Assembly: GCF_000813985.1 (NCBI RefSeq)
Contig: NZ_JWLJ01000001.1
Coordinates: forward strand, 1,414,453 to 1,478,452
Direction: 5' to 3'
Source: Ruegeria sp. ANG-R
GTDB lineage: Bacteria > Pseudomonadota > Alphaproteobacteria > Rhodobacterales > Rhodobacteraceae
Length of the DNA: 64,000 nucleotides
Shown here: positions 7,595 through 16,315 of the stretch, piece by piece
How positions within the stretch are numbered: position 1 is the stretch's first letter
How the letters are laid out: the number at the start of each line of letters is the position of its first letter
Position numbers and translations under genes: made by a program
Notes under the pieces: model-generated
Databases searched by the model: none
What the model saw: only the letters and a program-made list of their open reading frames with translations
What the model was told of the DNA's origin: nothing

Positions 7595-8131
7595 ATGGAC
7601 ATTAACCTGCTTGTCAAGCTCACCTCCCGTGCATGGTCACTGAATATCCTAGCCCTGATGCACACGGGCGTTCCCGGTCGTCAGGCGCCCTTGCTCGCCA
7701 GGACCAGCGCCAGCCGAACGGCCTTTGCGGCCAGCCTCGACCATCTCATCAAACTCGGCCTGATCGAGAGAAACCCCGGACATGGCCACCCCCTTCGCCC
7801 TGAATTCCGCCTGACCGCCACCGGGACCCAAGCCGCACGGATTGCCCACGCGATCACCAGGGCTGTTCCCGAGGACAGCACCAACAAACTTCTCCGCAAA
7901 TCCTGGACAGTTCCAATCTTGGCCCTGACCGGCACCCCGCATCGCTTTTCGGCGATCAAATCGGATCTGACCCCCATCACCGACCGTGCCTTGTCCTCGT
8001 CCCTGCATCAGCTAGAGGATCACGACTGGATCAGGCGTGATATCGAGACCTCTGGGCGGATGCCCTTCCCCACTTATTGCGCAGTGAACACCGGGTTTAC
8101 GATCCATCAGGCTGTCGGGCTGAGGCACTAG
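7595..8131 (+). CDS. HxlR-type regulator with two winged-helix modules
   Basis: A 178-residue MarR/HxlR-like DNA-binding protein. Residues from about 8 to 90 form one winged helix (SRTAFAASLDHLIKLGLIERNPGHGHPLRPEFRLTATG). Residues from about 98 to 165 form a second one with the classic HxlR phrase (KSWTVPILALTGTPHRFSAIKSDL...LSSSLHQLEDHDWIRR). Most HxlR proteins have a single module of about 110 residues that dimerises, so a tandem pair may act as an internal dimer. No Shine-Dalgarno sequence is visible before the ATG, and the palindrome TATAGCTACTATA almost touches it, suggesting a leaderless or tightly autoregulated transcript. Confidence 0.8.
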   Translation: MDINLLVKLTSRAWSLNILALMHTGVPGRQAPLLARTSASRTAFAASLDHLIKLGLIERNPGHGHPLRPEFRLTATGTQAARIAHAITRAVPEDSTNKLLRKSWTVPILALTGTPHRFSAIKSDLTPITDRALSSSLHQLEDHDWIRRDIETSGRMPFPTYCAVNTGFTIHQAVGLRH

Positions 8132-8430
8132 GCGCTGCGGCGTTCTGAAAACAGCACTCAGAAAACACCACCCGACAGCTTGACAAATCCCCACCTAACC
8201 CGCATGTGCCCCTCAAACAGCGCTACCGCGTGAGCATTGGCGGACCTATTCCGCCCCACAGCGCCCGATTCACCCATAGTTCCCCATCACGCAGGGTTCT
8301 TGACGCGACAACCAGATGCTGCAGGAAACGCCTGCGCGTCCTGAGGTTTCGCACAACCCCTGCCGGTCGCGGATGCGGCCCATCACGACTCGCCCGTGGG
8401 CTATTGCCTCGGGCTGTAAAGGATAGTTAT
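8132..8430 (+). other. Intergenic region before the DEAD-box helicase
   Basis: About 300 bases with an open frame that continues into the helicase gene. The predicted peptide here is Arg/Pro-rich and unlike helicase N-termini, so I treat it as non-coding leader. Only the AAAGGATAG ribosome site just before 8431 stands out. Confidence 0.5.
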
Positions 8431-9690
8431 TTGTTCGACTTTGATATGCTGGGACTTGCGCCCGCTCTGAACGACGCGCTCAAGCGCGCCAATTTCACCC
8501 AACCCACACCGATCCAGAACCAGGCGATCCCCCTGGCTCTGAACGGGCACGATATTCTTGGCCTCGCCCAAACCGGCACCGGCAAAACGCTGGCCTTTGG
8601 CCTGCCGCTGATCGACCACCTGCTGGCCCAGCCCGGCAAGCCAGCGCCCAAAACGGCCAAGTCTCTGATCCTCGCGCCGACCCGCGAACTGGTTAACCAG
8701 ATCGCGGACAGCCTGCGCGGCCTTACCAAAAAGACCAAGCTGCGTGTTGCAACCGTGGTCGGCGGCCAATCGATCAACAAACAGATCATGTTCCTTGCAC
8801 GCGGCACTGACATCCTTGTTGCCACACCCGGCCGCCTCATCGACCTGATGGACCGCGGTGCGGTTGATCTGGGCGCGGTCAAGCACCTCGTGCTGGACGA
8901 GGCGGACCAGATGCTCGACATGGGCTTCATCCATGCGCTGCGCCGCATCGCGCCGGAACTGGGCACGCCACGCCAGACCATGTTGTTCTCAGCGACGATG
9001 CCTAAACAGATGGAAGAGCTCAGCCGCGCCTATCTGACTAACCCGCAACGGGTACAGGTCTCTCCTCCCGGTAAGGCAGCGGACAAGATCACCCAATCGA
9101 TCCACTTCGTTGAAAAACCTGCAAAGCCCGCCAAACTGCGCGAGATCCTCTCGGCAGATATGGAAGCGCTGACGCTGGTTTTCTCTCGCACCAAGCACGG
9201 GGCCGAGAAACTGATGAAGGGGCTCGTCGCCGACGGTTTCAACGCCGCCTCGATCCACGGCAACAAAAGCCAAGGTCAACGCGACCGCGCGATCAAGGCG
9301 TTTCGCGCGGGTGAGATCAACGTTCTTGTCGCCACAGACGTCGCTGCGCGCGGCATCGACATTCCCGGTGTGGCCTATGTGATCAACTACGACCTCCCCG
9401 AAGTGCCCGACAACTATGTCCACCGCATCGGACGTACGGCACGTGCGGGCCGCGAGGGTGAGGCCATCGCCTTCTGCTCAGCGGAAGAGGTCGACCTGCT
9501 GATCCAAATCCAAAAATTGATGAAGATCGAAATCCCAGTCGCCAGCGGTGAGATGCCCGAGGCGGTCTCACCGAAGAAGACCCCGCGTCGCCCAAGCAAC
9601 CGCCGTCGTGGCCCCAAACCTCAGCATTCGGGTGCGCCCAAACCGGGCGGTCAGAAACGTCGCCGTCCGCGTCGCGCCAAGGCGGCCTGA
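8431..9690 (+). CDS. DEAD-box RNA helicase, RhlE-like
   Basis: A 419-residue ATP-dependent RNA helicase. The Q motif (FTQPTPIQNQAIPLAL), motif I AQTGTGKT, motif II DEAD (VLDEADQMLD), motif III SAT and motif VI HRIGRTARAGR all appear in order, followed by an Arg/Pro/Lys-rich tail common in RhlE-type proteins that bind RNA. The start is a TTG at 8431 giving MFDFDMLGLAPAL. It is preceded by AAAGGATAG at good spacing and matches the usual N-terminus, whereas an ATG at 8206 would add 75 unrelated residues. It probably acts in ribosome assembly or RNA decay. It stands alone and ends at a strong terminator. Confidence 0.92.
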   Translation: MFDFDMLGLAPALNDALKRANFTQPTPIQNQAIPLALNGHDILGLAQTGTGKTLAFGLPLIDHLLAQPGKPAPKTAKSLILAPTRELVNQIADSLRGLTKKTKLRVATVVGGQSINKQIMFLARGTDILVATPGRLIDLMDRGAVDLGAVKHLVLDEADQMLDMGFIHALRRIAPELGTPRQTMLFSATMPKQMEELSRAYLTNPQRVQVSPPGKAADKITQSIHFVEKPAKPAKLREILSADMEALTLVFSRTKHGAEKLMKGLVADGFNAASIHGNKSQGQRDRAIKAFRAGEINVLVATDVAARGIDIPGVAYVINYDLPEVPDNYVHRIGRTARAGREGEAIAFCSAEEVDLLIQIQKLMKIEIPVASGEMPEAVSPKKTPRRPSNRRRGPKPQHSGAPKPGGQKRRRPRRAKAA

Positions 9691-9692
9691 AC

Positions 9693-9730
9693 AAGAAACG
9701 GCCCGGTCTCTTGACCGGGCCGTTTCTTTA
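9693..9730 (+). terminator. Rho-independent terminator of the helicase gene
   Basis: A nearly perfect 16-base stem (AAGAAACGGCCCGGTC with its complement) and a TCTT loop, ending in TTTCTTTA, starts two bases after the helicase stop codon. Confidence 0.9.
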
Positions 9731-9750
9731 TTGGGGCTGGAATTTCGTGT

Positions 9751-9795
9751 TGTACAAGTCGGACAAAGTGCCGTTTCAAACCTGTACAACTCGGA
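9751..9795. repeat. Direct repeat TGTACAA(G/C)TCGGA
   Basis: TGTACAAGTCGGA (9751-9763) recurs as TGTACAACTCGGA (9783-9795), 32 bases apart start to start. Both copies are in the short convergent gap between the helicase terminator and the mltG stop codon. Function unknown. Confidence 0.55.
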
Positions 9796-9803
9796 AGATC
9801 GGC

Positions 9804-10961
9804 TCAGTTCCCTGAATTCCGCTCCGCCTCGATCTCGCGCCATTTGGCGACGTTGCGATTGTGCTCATCCAAGGTCTTGGCGAAGGCATGGCCCCCGGTT
9901 CCATCCGCAACGAAGAACACAAAATCGGTTTCGTCCGGTGCCACCGCAGCCTCAAGACTCGCAAGCCCGGGATTGGCGATTGGGGTGGGTGGCAGCCCTT
10001 CGATAACGTAGGTGTTCCAGGGCGTCGCACGGCGCAGTTCGCTCCGCCGCAGACCTCGGCCCAGGGTACCCTGCCCTTTGGTCACGCCGTAGATCACGGT
10101 CGGGTCTGTCTGCAGTCTCATGCCTTGATTCAGGCGGTTCACGAACACACTGGCCACCTGGCCCCGCTCATCAGGCACACCGGTTTCTTTTTCGATGATC
10201 GACGCAAGGATCAGCATCTCTTCGGGGCTGCTCAGAGGCAATCCGTCCTGACGCCCCTCCCATGTCGCATTGATCCTAAGTTTCTGTTTTTCCTGCATAT
10301 CCGCAAGGATTTCATTCCGATCCTCACCGGGCCTGACCTCATAGCTGTCGGGGGCCAGCATCCCTTCGGCAGGCAGTTCGGCCACCTCTCCGGTCAGCAC
10401 ATCCATCGCTTTCAACGACTCCACAACCTGCCAACTGGTGACACCCTCGGCCAAAGAAATCCGATAACGCGTATCCGCCTCACCACGCTTTTCTGCGTAG
10501 ACTTCGGGGGCGTCCTCTTCGCCGATCACAAAGGATGCAACCTCATCAAAATCCAACGTCGCCGGATTCAGTTCACGCACACGGGTTTGCATACGCGTCA
10601 CGCCAATGCGGTATTCAATCTCGGTCCCGCAGGTGCTGGCGCCGCTGTGGGTAATGTCGTCGACGATTTGCTCCATCGACGACCCCTCACGCACCAGAAA
10701 GCTGCCCGCTTTCAATTGCTGAGATTTGTCTGTGTAATCAGCAGCTAAACGGAAAATCAACCCGCTGCTGATCGCCCCCTGATCCTCCAGATCGCGGCTG
10801 ACTCGTGTCATGTTGGACCCCGGCTTTACCTGCAGGCAGATCGCGGTTTCCAGGGGACCTTCGGATTTGTATTGCGACTGCCCCCATAGGACGACACCGC
10901 CCATCAGGAACAGCCCAACGATTAGGACAGTCAAGGCGTTCGAAGCGAGCGCTCGCCACAT
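9804..10961 (-). CDS. mltG: Endolytic murein transglycosylase MltG
   Basis: A 385-residue YceG/MltG family membrane enzyme that cuts nascent peptidoglycan strands. It has one N-terminal membrane helix (ALTVLIVGLFLMGGVVLWG), a LysM-like region, and then the catalytic core with the conserved Glu in LASIIEKETGVPDERGQVASVFVNRL and the motif MRLQTDPTVIYG. The ATG directly abuts the fabF stop codon (TAA-ATG), so the two are co-transcribed. Linkage of mltG to fatty-acid synthesis genes is common in Proteobacteria. No terminator is seen on its strand downstream. Confidence 0.95.
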   Translation of the reverse strand: MWRALASNALTVLIVGLFLMGGVVLWGQSQYKSEGPLETAICLQVKPGSNMTRVSRDLEDQGAISSGLIFRLAADYTDKSQQLKAGSFLVREGSSMEQIVDDITHSGASTCGTEIEYRIGVTRMQTRVRELNPATLDFDEVASFVIGEEDAPEVYAEKRGEADTRYRISLAEGVTSWQVVESLKAMDVLTGEVAELPAEGMLAPDSYEVRPGEDRNEILADMQEKQKLRINATWEGRQDGLPLSSPEEMLILASIIEKETGVPDERGQVASVFVNRLNQGMRLQTDPTVIYGVTKGQGTLGRGLRRSELRRATPWNTYVIEGLPPTPIANPGLASLEAAVAPDETDFVFFVADGTGGHAFAKTLDEHNRNVAKWREIEAERNSGN

Positions 10962-12227
10962 TTAGCTGACCTTTCCGAAGATCACACTTGCGTTGGTGCC
11001 GCCAAAGCCGAACGAGTTTGACAGCGCCACATTGATCTCACGCTCGCGCTTGGCATTCGGGGCCAAATCGATCGGAGTTTCCACCGCCGGGTTGTCCAGA
11101 TTGATCGTCGGTGGTGCAACCTGATCACGGATCGCAAGGATCGAGAAGATTGCCTCAATAGCTCCTGCAGCCCCCAACAAATGGCCCGTCGCCGATTTGG
11201 TCGAAGTCATGGTCGCGTTGCTGGCATGATCCCCCAGCAGACGCTCCACCGCGCCCAGCTCAATCGTATCCGCCATGGTCGAGGTGCCATGTGCGTTGAT
11301 GTAGTCTAGATCCTTCGGCTCCAGCCCCGCGCTGCGCAGCGCTGCTTTCATCGAGCGTTCGGCGCCGTCGCCATCCTCGGAAGGTGCGGTGATGTGATAG
11401 GCGTCGCCGGACATGCCATAGCCCAGAACCTCAGCGTAGATTTTCGCGCCCCGGGCTTTGGCATGTTCGTAGTCTTCAAGAACCACAATGCCTGCACCTT
11501 CGCCCATGACGAAACCGTCGCGGTCGATGTCATAGGGGCGGCTCGCTTTCTTCGGGTCATCTGCATATTTAGTCGACAGCGCCTTACAGGCGTTGAAACC
11601 CGCGATGCCGATCTCGCAGATGCAGCCCTCGCCGCCGCCTGCGATCATGACATCGGCGTCACCCGCGCGGATGATCCGGCTGGCGTCGCCAATCGCATGG
11701 GCACCGGTTGAGCACGCGGTCACGACCGAGTGGTTTGGCCCCTTGAACCCGTGGCGGATCGACACCTGACCCGAGGCCAGATTGATCAGAGCTCCTGGAA
11801 TAAAGAACGGAGAAACACGGCGCGGACCTTTGTCGCGGATCAGGTTTGCGGTATTGGCAATCGACCCAAGCCCGCCAATACCCGATCCGATCAGAACGCC
11901 CGTGCGCAGGCGGTCTTCTTCGTCCTCGGGCAGCCAATTCGCATCCTTACAGGCCATTTCAGCGGCCGCGATGGAATAGAGAATGAAATCCTCAATCTTG
12001 CGCTGCTCTTTCGGCGGCATCCAATCATCGGGATTGAACGTCCCGTTGCTGCCATCTCCGCGCGGGACTTCACAAGCGTAGGTCGTGGTGACCCCACTTG
12101 CTTCGGCATCGAACTGCGTGATTGGTCCTGCGCCGGATTCTCCATCCAGCAGCCGTGACCATGTTTCCTCAACCCCACTGGCCAAAGGAGTGACCAATCC
12201 AAGACCGGTTACAACGACTCTGCGCAT
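10962..12227 (-). CDS. fabF: Beta-ketoacyl-ACP synthase II
   Basis: A 421-residue KAS II, the condensing enzyme that elongates acyl-ACP chains by two carbons with malonyl-ACP. The catalytic Cys lies in VVTACSTGAHAIGDA, the two His residues in INAHGTSTMADTIE and SATGHLLGAAG, and the C-terminal NSFGFGGTNASVIF motif is intact. The start MRRVVVTGLGLVTPL is the family's usual one. It is separated from acpP by a terminated two-gene insert (an acetyltransferase and a HisA-like gene), so it likely has its own promoter in the 150-base gap upstream. Confidence 0.97.
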   Translation of the reverse strand: MRRVVVTGLGLVTPLASGVEETWSRLLDGESGAGPITQFDAEASGVTTTYACEVPRGDGSNGTFNPDDWMPPKEQRKIEDFILYSIAAAEMACKDANWLPEDEEDRLRTGVLIGSGIGGLGSIANTANLIRDKGPRRVSPFFIPGALINLASGQVSIRHGFKGPNHSVVTACSTGAHAIGDASRIIRAGDADVMIAGGGEGCICEIGIAGFNACKALSTKYADDPKKASRPYDIDRDGFVMGEGAGIVVLEDYEHAKARGAKIYAEVLGYGMSGDAYHITAPSEDGDGAERSMKAALRSAGLEPKDLDYINAHGTSTMADTIELGAVERLLGDHASNATMTSTKSATGHLLGAAGAIEAIFSILAIRDQVAPPTINLDNPAVETPIDLAPNAKREREINVALSNSFGFGGTNASVIFGKVS

Positions 12228-12380
12228 GAAGTGCCTCTTGCCTGCTTCCTGTTATGAGAACCGCTCATACCCCGGCCCGGGGTCCGGGGGCAAGAGCAAC
12301 GGCGTATTCTGCACCGGCGTCATGTTGCCATGACTCGATCAGACACTTCAGCAAGCGGGTTGAAATTGCCCCCGAAATTG

Positions 12381-12420
12381 AAAAACCCGCCTCGCGTCCA
12401 GTATTGAAAAGGCGGGTTCT
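12381..12420 (-). terminator. Terminator after the HisA-like gene
   Basis: Arms AACCCGCCT (12384-12392) and AGGCGGGTT (12410-12418) form a perfect 9-bp stem. On the minus strand they are followed by a TTTTTC run. It lies just downstream of the HisA-like stop codon. Confidence 0.85.
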
Positions 12421-12435
12421 TCTAGCGTGCGGTAT

Positions 12436-13179
12436 CTACTGGAATTCGGCGACCGGCTCATGCGCCGACTTCGCAACTTCCAGAGCTTCGGACAGGTCGA
12501 CGGTCTTGCGGAACAAAGCCCGGCCAACGATTGCGCCCGAAATATTCGAGATATAAGCAAGACGCGAGATGTCATCGGTTGTACGCACGACACCGCTGGC
12601 AATGATCGGTGTACGCGATTTCTCTGCCAGCCCCGAAATCAGACCCAGTTGCGCCTCGACATCCTCCATATCGCTATCGATATCCGTGACCAGAATTGCC
12701 GCAAACGGTGTATCCGAGAACGCTTCGACGAACGCCTCTGGCGTAAAGGCGCTCTGGCTGCGCCAGCCTTCGGTCATCACCTGTCCCTGCCAGACATCCA
12801 CCGCCAGCACGATCTGATCAGGATACAGCTTGGCCAGTTCTTTCACCAAATTCGGGTCCCAGGCCGCCAACGTGCCGATCACGATTCGACCGGCCCCTTT
12901 GTTGATCCAGTACTCAACATGCTCGCGGGTTCGCATACCACCAGCCAGTTGCACCGGCATCTCAGCAGTCCGGATGATCTCTTCGACCAGTTCGGAATTG
13001 GTGTCGCGTCCTTCGATGGCGTCAAAATCCGTCAGCTGCATCCACTCGGCACCGGCCGCGGACCAACTGCGCGCCGTTTCGACCGGGTTCACATGCCAGA
13101 TCATCGCCTCGTCCAGACGTCCCTTGTCCAGCGTAACACAACGACCGTTTTGTAGTTCCATCGTGGGGTAAATTCTCAT
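12436..13179 (-). CDS. HisA-like TIM-barrel protein, divergent paralogue
   Basis: A 247-residue (beta/alpha)8 barrel homologous to HisA, the ProFAR isomerase of histidine synthesis. The first phosphate site is present (VQLAGGMRTREHVEYWINKG...IVIGT), and the second-half acidic residue lies in VLAVDVWQGQVMTEGW. However, the catalytic Asp expected at residue 8 is Glu (YPTMELQNG), and the usual DGT loop after the sixth strand reads TDIDSDMEDVEA. It sits outside any his operon. The start at 13179 follows a GGAGGAAAAAG ribosome site, and an upstream ATG at 13284 is rejected. Databases would probably label it hisA. I infer a different or altered activity. Confidence 0.85.
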   Translation of the reverse strand: MRIYPTMELQNGRCVTLDKGRLDEAMIWHVNPVETARSWSAAGAEWMQLTDFDAIEGRDTNSELVEEIIRTAEMPVQLAGGMRTREHVEYWINKGAGRIVIGTLAAWDPNLVKELAKLYPDQIVLAVDVWQGQVMTEGWRSQSAFTPEAFVEAFSDTPFAAILVTDIDSDMEDVEAQLGLISGLAEKSRTPIIASGVVRTTDDISRLAYISNISGAIVGRALFRKTVDLSEALEVAKSAHEPVAEFQ

Positions 13180-13302
13180 GAGCTTTTTCCTCCGCTCACT
13201 CAAATGGCAATACCACGATAGCATATCGTCGCCGACCGGCCCATCATTTCCCGGGATCGGCAAAGTAAATGCCGTTTGCGGCATCGCTGTGTGGGATACG
13301 TT

Positions 13303-13842
13303 TCAGACCCGTGGCGGAGGACCATCTCGGCGAAACAGGTGAACCGGGGTGTCGCGATACTCTGCCTCGCGGAGTTTCTGGTACCCCAGCCTTTCGGCCA
13401 ATCTCTGTGAAGCGGCGTGATCCGCATCGATCAGCGCAACCAGCGGACCGGGAATGACCCTGTCAAACCAGTCATGCGCAGCCTGTGCGGCCTCTTGCCC
13501 ATAACCCTGCCCCTGCATTTCCGGGGCCAGAACCCAACCGGCTTCGGGGAAACCGTCAAAATCTTCGCCAAGCCCTCGGTTGCCATAGAAAAATCCGGCC
13601 TGTCCGATCAGGGTACGATTCGACTGCAGAACCACCCCCCACTGGCCGAACCCCGTCATCTGCCAGTGCCCGGCGTTGCGCAGAAATGAATCCCAGGCCT
13701 CGCCGCGCGTCTTGGGGGTGCCGCCAATATGGCGCACGACGTCGGGGTCACGCCATATCTCGGCGAACCGGTTAAAATCCTCAGGTCGCATCGCACACAA
13801 GGTCAGACGCGCCGTGTTGATCATCGGGGTGGATCTTATCAT
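13303..13842 (-). CDS. GNAT family N-acetyltransferase
   Basis: A protein of up to 179 residues of the RimJ/RimL-like acetyltransferase group. It opens INTARLTLCAMRPEDFNRFAEIWRDPDVVRHIGG, and the acetyl-CoA loop lies in APEMQGQGYGQEAAQAAHDWF (the Q/RxxGxG/A pattern). The late strand holds ALIDADHAASQRLAERLGYQKL. The substrate cannot be told; such proteins often acetylate ribosomal proteins or small amines. The start may be 13842 or the ATG at 13824 (MINTARL), as neither has a convincing ribosome site. It lies between acpP and the HisA-like gene on the same strand. Confidence 0.88.
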   Translation of the reverse strand: MIRSTPMINTARLTLCAMRPEDFNRFAEIWRDPDVVRHIGGTPKTRGEAWDSFLRNAGHWQMTGFGQWGVVLQSNRTLIGQAGFFYGNRGLGEDFDGFPEAGWVLAPEMQGQGYGQEAAQAAHDWFDRVIPGPLVALIDADHAASQRLAERLGYQKLREAEYRDTPVHLFRRDGPPPRV

Positions 13843-13927
13843 GCCCTTGCCCGCTTGAAAATTTGCCTCAGAGGTCAGAGTGCGAATCCTCGCCCCCTCA
13901 AAGCAAGCGCGAAATGTGGCAGAGCAT

Positions 13928-13966
13928 AAAAAAACGGCGCCTCCGTTGCCCGGAAGCGCCGCTTTT
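13928..13966 (-). terminator. Terminator after acpP
   Basis: Arms at 13935-13945 and 13951-13961 (11 bp with one mismatch) enclose a five-base loop. On the minus strand they are followed by a seven-base T run. It lies about 20 bases past the acpP stop. Confidence 0.9.
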
Positions 13967-13983
13967 CTATCAGTCAGGTCGGC

Positions 13984-14217
13984 TTAGGAAGCTTCGCTGA
14001 TGAATTTGACCGCGTCGCCAAACGTCTGGATGGTTTCGGCAGCGTCGTCCGGGATCTCGATACCGAACTCTTCTTCGAATGCCATTACCAGCTCAACGGT
14101 GTCCAGGCTGTCTGCGCCCAGATCGTCGATGAACGAGGCGTTTTCAGCAACCTTGTCCTCTTCAACACCCAGGTGCTCAACAACGATCTTCTTAACGCGA
14201 TCTGCGACGTCGCTCAT
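13984..14217 (-). CDS. acpP: Acyl carrier protein
   Basis: A 77-residue acidic four-helix carrier protein. The 4'-phosphopantetheine attachment Ser is in the [20 protein letters not shown] motif, and length and sequence are standard. It holds the growing acyl chain for FabD, FabG and FabF, all encoded nearby. In Roseobacter relatives it may also feed acyl chains to the LuxI-type synthase found at 22 kb. A 209-base gap upstream of the ATG and a strong terminator downstream make it a separate, probably highly expressed unit. Confidence 0.98.
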   Translation of the reverse strand: MSDVADRVKKIVVEHLGVEEDKVAENASFIDDLGADSLDTVELVMAFEEEFGIEIPDDAAETIQTFGDAVKFISEAS

Positions 14218-14426
14218 GTCTATTCCTCATTTCATTTCAGGGCTGTCCGCCCGGTTCTGCCCTTGCCCGTTCGGGGTGGACTTGTTTTGCCCTTTCCGGG
14301 CGGTTTGGGTCCCGGGTCGCCGGGAAATCAGAGAACCGGCCCTTCGACCGGTTCCTGCGCATACGCGCCGCCTATAGCACAGACAACGCGCAAGGCAAAC
14401 GCTTTCGCATCCGCCCCGAATTGCGA

Positions 14427-15164
14427 TTACAACATGGCCATACCGCCATTCACATGCAAGGTGCTTCCGGTCACATACCCTGCTTCGGGGCTTGCAAGAT
14501 ACAAAACAGCCGCAGCGATTTCAGACGGCTCGCCCATGCGCCCTACCGGAACCTGCGTCAGGAGGCCGGACTTTTGATCGTCGGTCAGCTTGTCGGTCAT
14601 GGCCGTGGTGATAAAGCCCGGCGCGACCGCATTCGCAGTGATTCCGCGGCTTGCCACCTCACAGGCTATCGATTTGGTCATCCCGACCATACCGGCCTTC
14701 GAGGCCGCGTAGTTCACCTGCCCCGGATTGCCGGTCGCACCTACGATGGACGAGATATTGATGATCCGCCCCCAGCGCGCCTTCATCATCCCGCGCAGCA
14801 CGCCTCTGCACAGTTTGGCCGTGGCGGTCAGGTTTACATCGATCACGCTTTGCCATTCCTCGTCAGACATACGCATGAACAGGTTGTCGCGCGTGATGCC
14901 CGCATTGTTGACCAGAATATCAACCGACCCCATCGCCTCGGCCGCCTGTTTTGGCAGTTCCGCAACCGCCTCCATGTCGCTGAGGTTACACGGCAGAACA
15001 TGCGCGCGTTCGCCCAATTCAGCAGCAAGCGCCTGCAAGGGCTCAACCCGCGTACCCGACAAACCAATCGTCGCGCCCGCGCTGTGCAAGGCACGCGCGA
15101 TATCCCCGCCAATGCCGCCGGAAGCGCCGGTGATCAGCGCGTTCTTTCCTGTCAAATCAAACAT
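14427..15164 (-). CDS. fabG: 3-oxoacyl-ACP reductase
   Basis: A 245-residue short-chain dehydrogenase that reduces 3-oxoacyl-ACP with NADPH. It opens MFDLTGKNALITGASGGIGGDIA (TGxxxGxG cofactor motif), has NNAG near residue 85, and carries the catalytic Ser-Tyr-Lys in INISSIVGATGNPGQVNYAASKAG. It ends GYVTGSTLHVNGGMAML, as FabG does. The ATG at 15164 follows a GAAGGA ribosome site, and an upstream ATG is rejected. It follows fabD on the same strand with a 34-base gap, so the two form an operon. Confidence 0.97.
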   Translation of the reverse strand: MFDLTGKNALITGASGGIGGDIARALHSAGATIGLSGTRVEPLQALAAELGERAHVLPCNLSDMEAVAELPKQAAEAMGSVDILVNNAGITRDNLFMRMSDEEWQSVIDVNLTATAKLCRGVLRGMMKARWGRIINISSIVGATGNPGQVNYAASKAGMVGMTKSIACEVASRGITANAVAPGFITTAMTDKLTDDQKSGLLTQVPVGRMGEPSEIAAAVLYLASPEAGYVTGSTLHVNGGMAML

Positions 15165-15198
15165 TTCCAGTCCTTCTCTAACCGCCGCGTTGGGCGGC

Positions 15199-16143
15199 TT
15201 ATCCGTTATCCGCCGCACCGGTCACTCTTTTCACATCATCCGGCGAGCCAACCGCCTGACATGCAAGGGCGCGATCAATCTTGCGGATCATGCCCGACAG
15301 CGCTTTGCCCGCGCCAATCTCCCACGCTTCGGTCACACCCTGGGCGACCATGTGTTGTACGCTTTCACGCCACCGCACCGATCCTGTGACCTGCTCGACC
15401 AGCAATTGCCGGATCACATCCGGATCGGTCACGGCCTCGGCACGAACGTTTGCGATCAGAGGCACGGCAGGTGCCTTGATTTCAACAGCGGCCAGAGCCT
15501 CCGCCATGACATCTGCGGCGGGTTGCATCAGCGCACAGTGGAACGGTGCGCTTACCGGCAACATAACTGCGCGTTTGGCACCTTTTTCTTTGGCAATCTC
15601 AGCCGCACGTTCGACGGCAGCCTTCGCACCCGACACCACGACCTGCGTCGGATCGTTGTCGTTTGCGGCCTGACAGACCTCGCCCTGCGCTGCCTCTTCG
15701 GCCACAGCGCGCACCGCTTCAAGGTCAAGGCCCAGAATCGCAGCCATGGCTCCTTCGCCCACCGGCACGGCGCTTTGCATCGCTTGTCCGCGTGTGCGCA
15801 GAAGACGTGCGGTATCGGCAATCGACAACGCCCCGGCAGCGGCCAGCGCGGAATACTCGCCCAGCGAATGCCCGGCCACATACGCGGCCATCGAAATCGA
15901 CGCACCTTCCGCCTCAAGCGCACGCATCGCTGCCATCGATGTGGCCATCAACGCGGGCTGTGCATTCTGAGTCAGCGTCAGATCAGAAATATCGCCCTCC
16001 CAGATCAATGCGCTCAGCTTTTCACCCAAGGCTTCATCCACCTCATCGAAAACGGCTTGAGCGGCTGGATATGCCGCGGCCAGAGCCTTGCCCATTCCGA
16101 TGGTCTGGGCGCCCTGCCCCGGGAAAACAAACGCGCGTGTCAT
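15199..16143 (-). CDS. fabD: Malonyl-CoA:ACP transacylase
   Basis: A 314-residue enzyme that loads malonyl groups onto ACP. It opens MTRAFVFPGQGAQTIGMGKAL. The active Ser is in VAGHSLGEYSALAA near residue 90, and the catalytic His is in VSAPFHCALMQPA. The ATG at 16143 agrees with the family start, while an upstream in-frame ATG at 16209 would add 22 unrelated residues. It is first in the fabD-fabG unit. The 172-base divergent region to the cytochrome b561 gene should hold both promoters. Confidence 0.97.
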   Translation of the reverse strand: MTRAFVFPGQGAQTIGMGKALAAAYPAAQAVFDEVDEALGEKLSALIWEGDISDLTLTQNAQPALMATSMAAMRALEAEGASISMAAYVAGHSLGEYSALAAAGALSIADTARLLRTRGQAMQSAVPVGEGAMAAILGLDLEAVRAVAEEAAQGEVCQAANDNDPTQVVVSGAKAAVERAAEIAKEKGAKRAVMLPVSAPFHCALMQPAADVMAEALAAVEIKAPAVPLIANVRAEAVTDPDVIRQLLVEQVTGSVRWRESVQHMVAQGVTEAWEIGAGKALSGMIRKIDRALACQAVGSPDDVKRVTGAADNG

Positions 16144-16315
16144 TGGTGCCTCATGCGTGACGTCAGGTTGCGGCGGGGTGTAAACCGACTGACCGCGCGG
16201 CACAAGCATTGCCTGCGTTCTGCATCAGGACACCTTTACTGTGCATTTCTCTGCCTTGTGTCCGCACAACATCCATTTAACCTGTCCCCAACTCAGCAAT
16301 GCGGAGAGCCCAGCA

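Noticed and set aside
8206..8430. N-terminal extension of the helicase from an ATG at 8206
   Set aside because: The added 75 residues are Arg/Ser-rich and unlike any helicase; a TTG with a good ribosome site at 8431 gives the standard N-terminus.
13855..13920. tRNA-like GTGCGAATCC stretch between acetyltransferase and acpP
   Set aside because: Only a T-arm-like piece is present; no cloverleaf could be drawn from the flanks.
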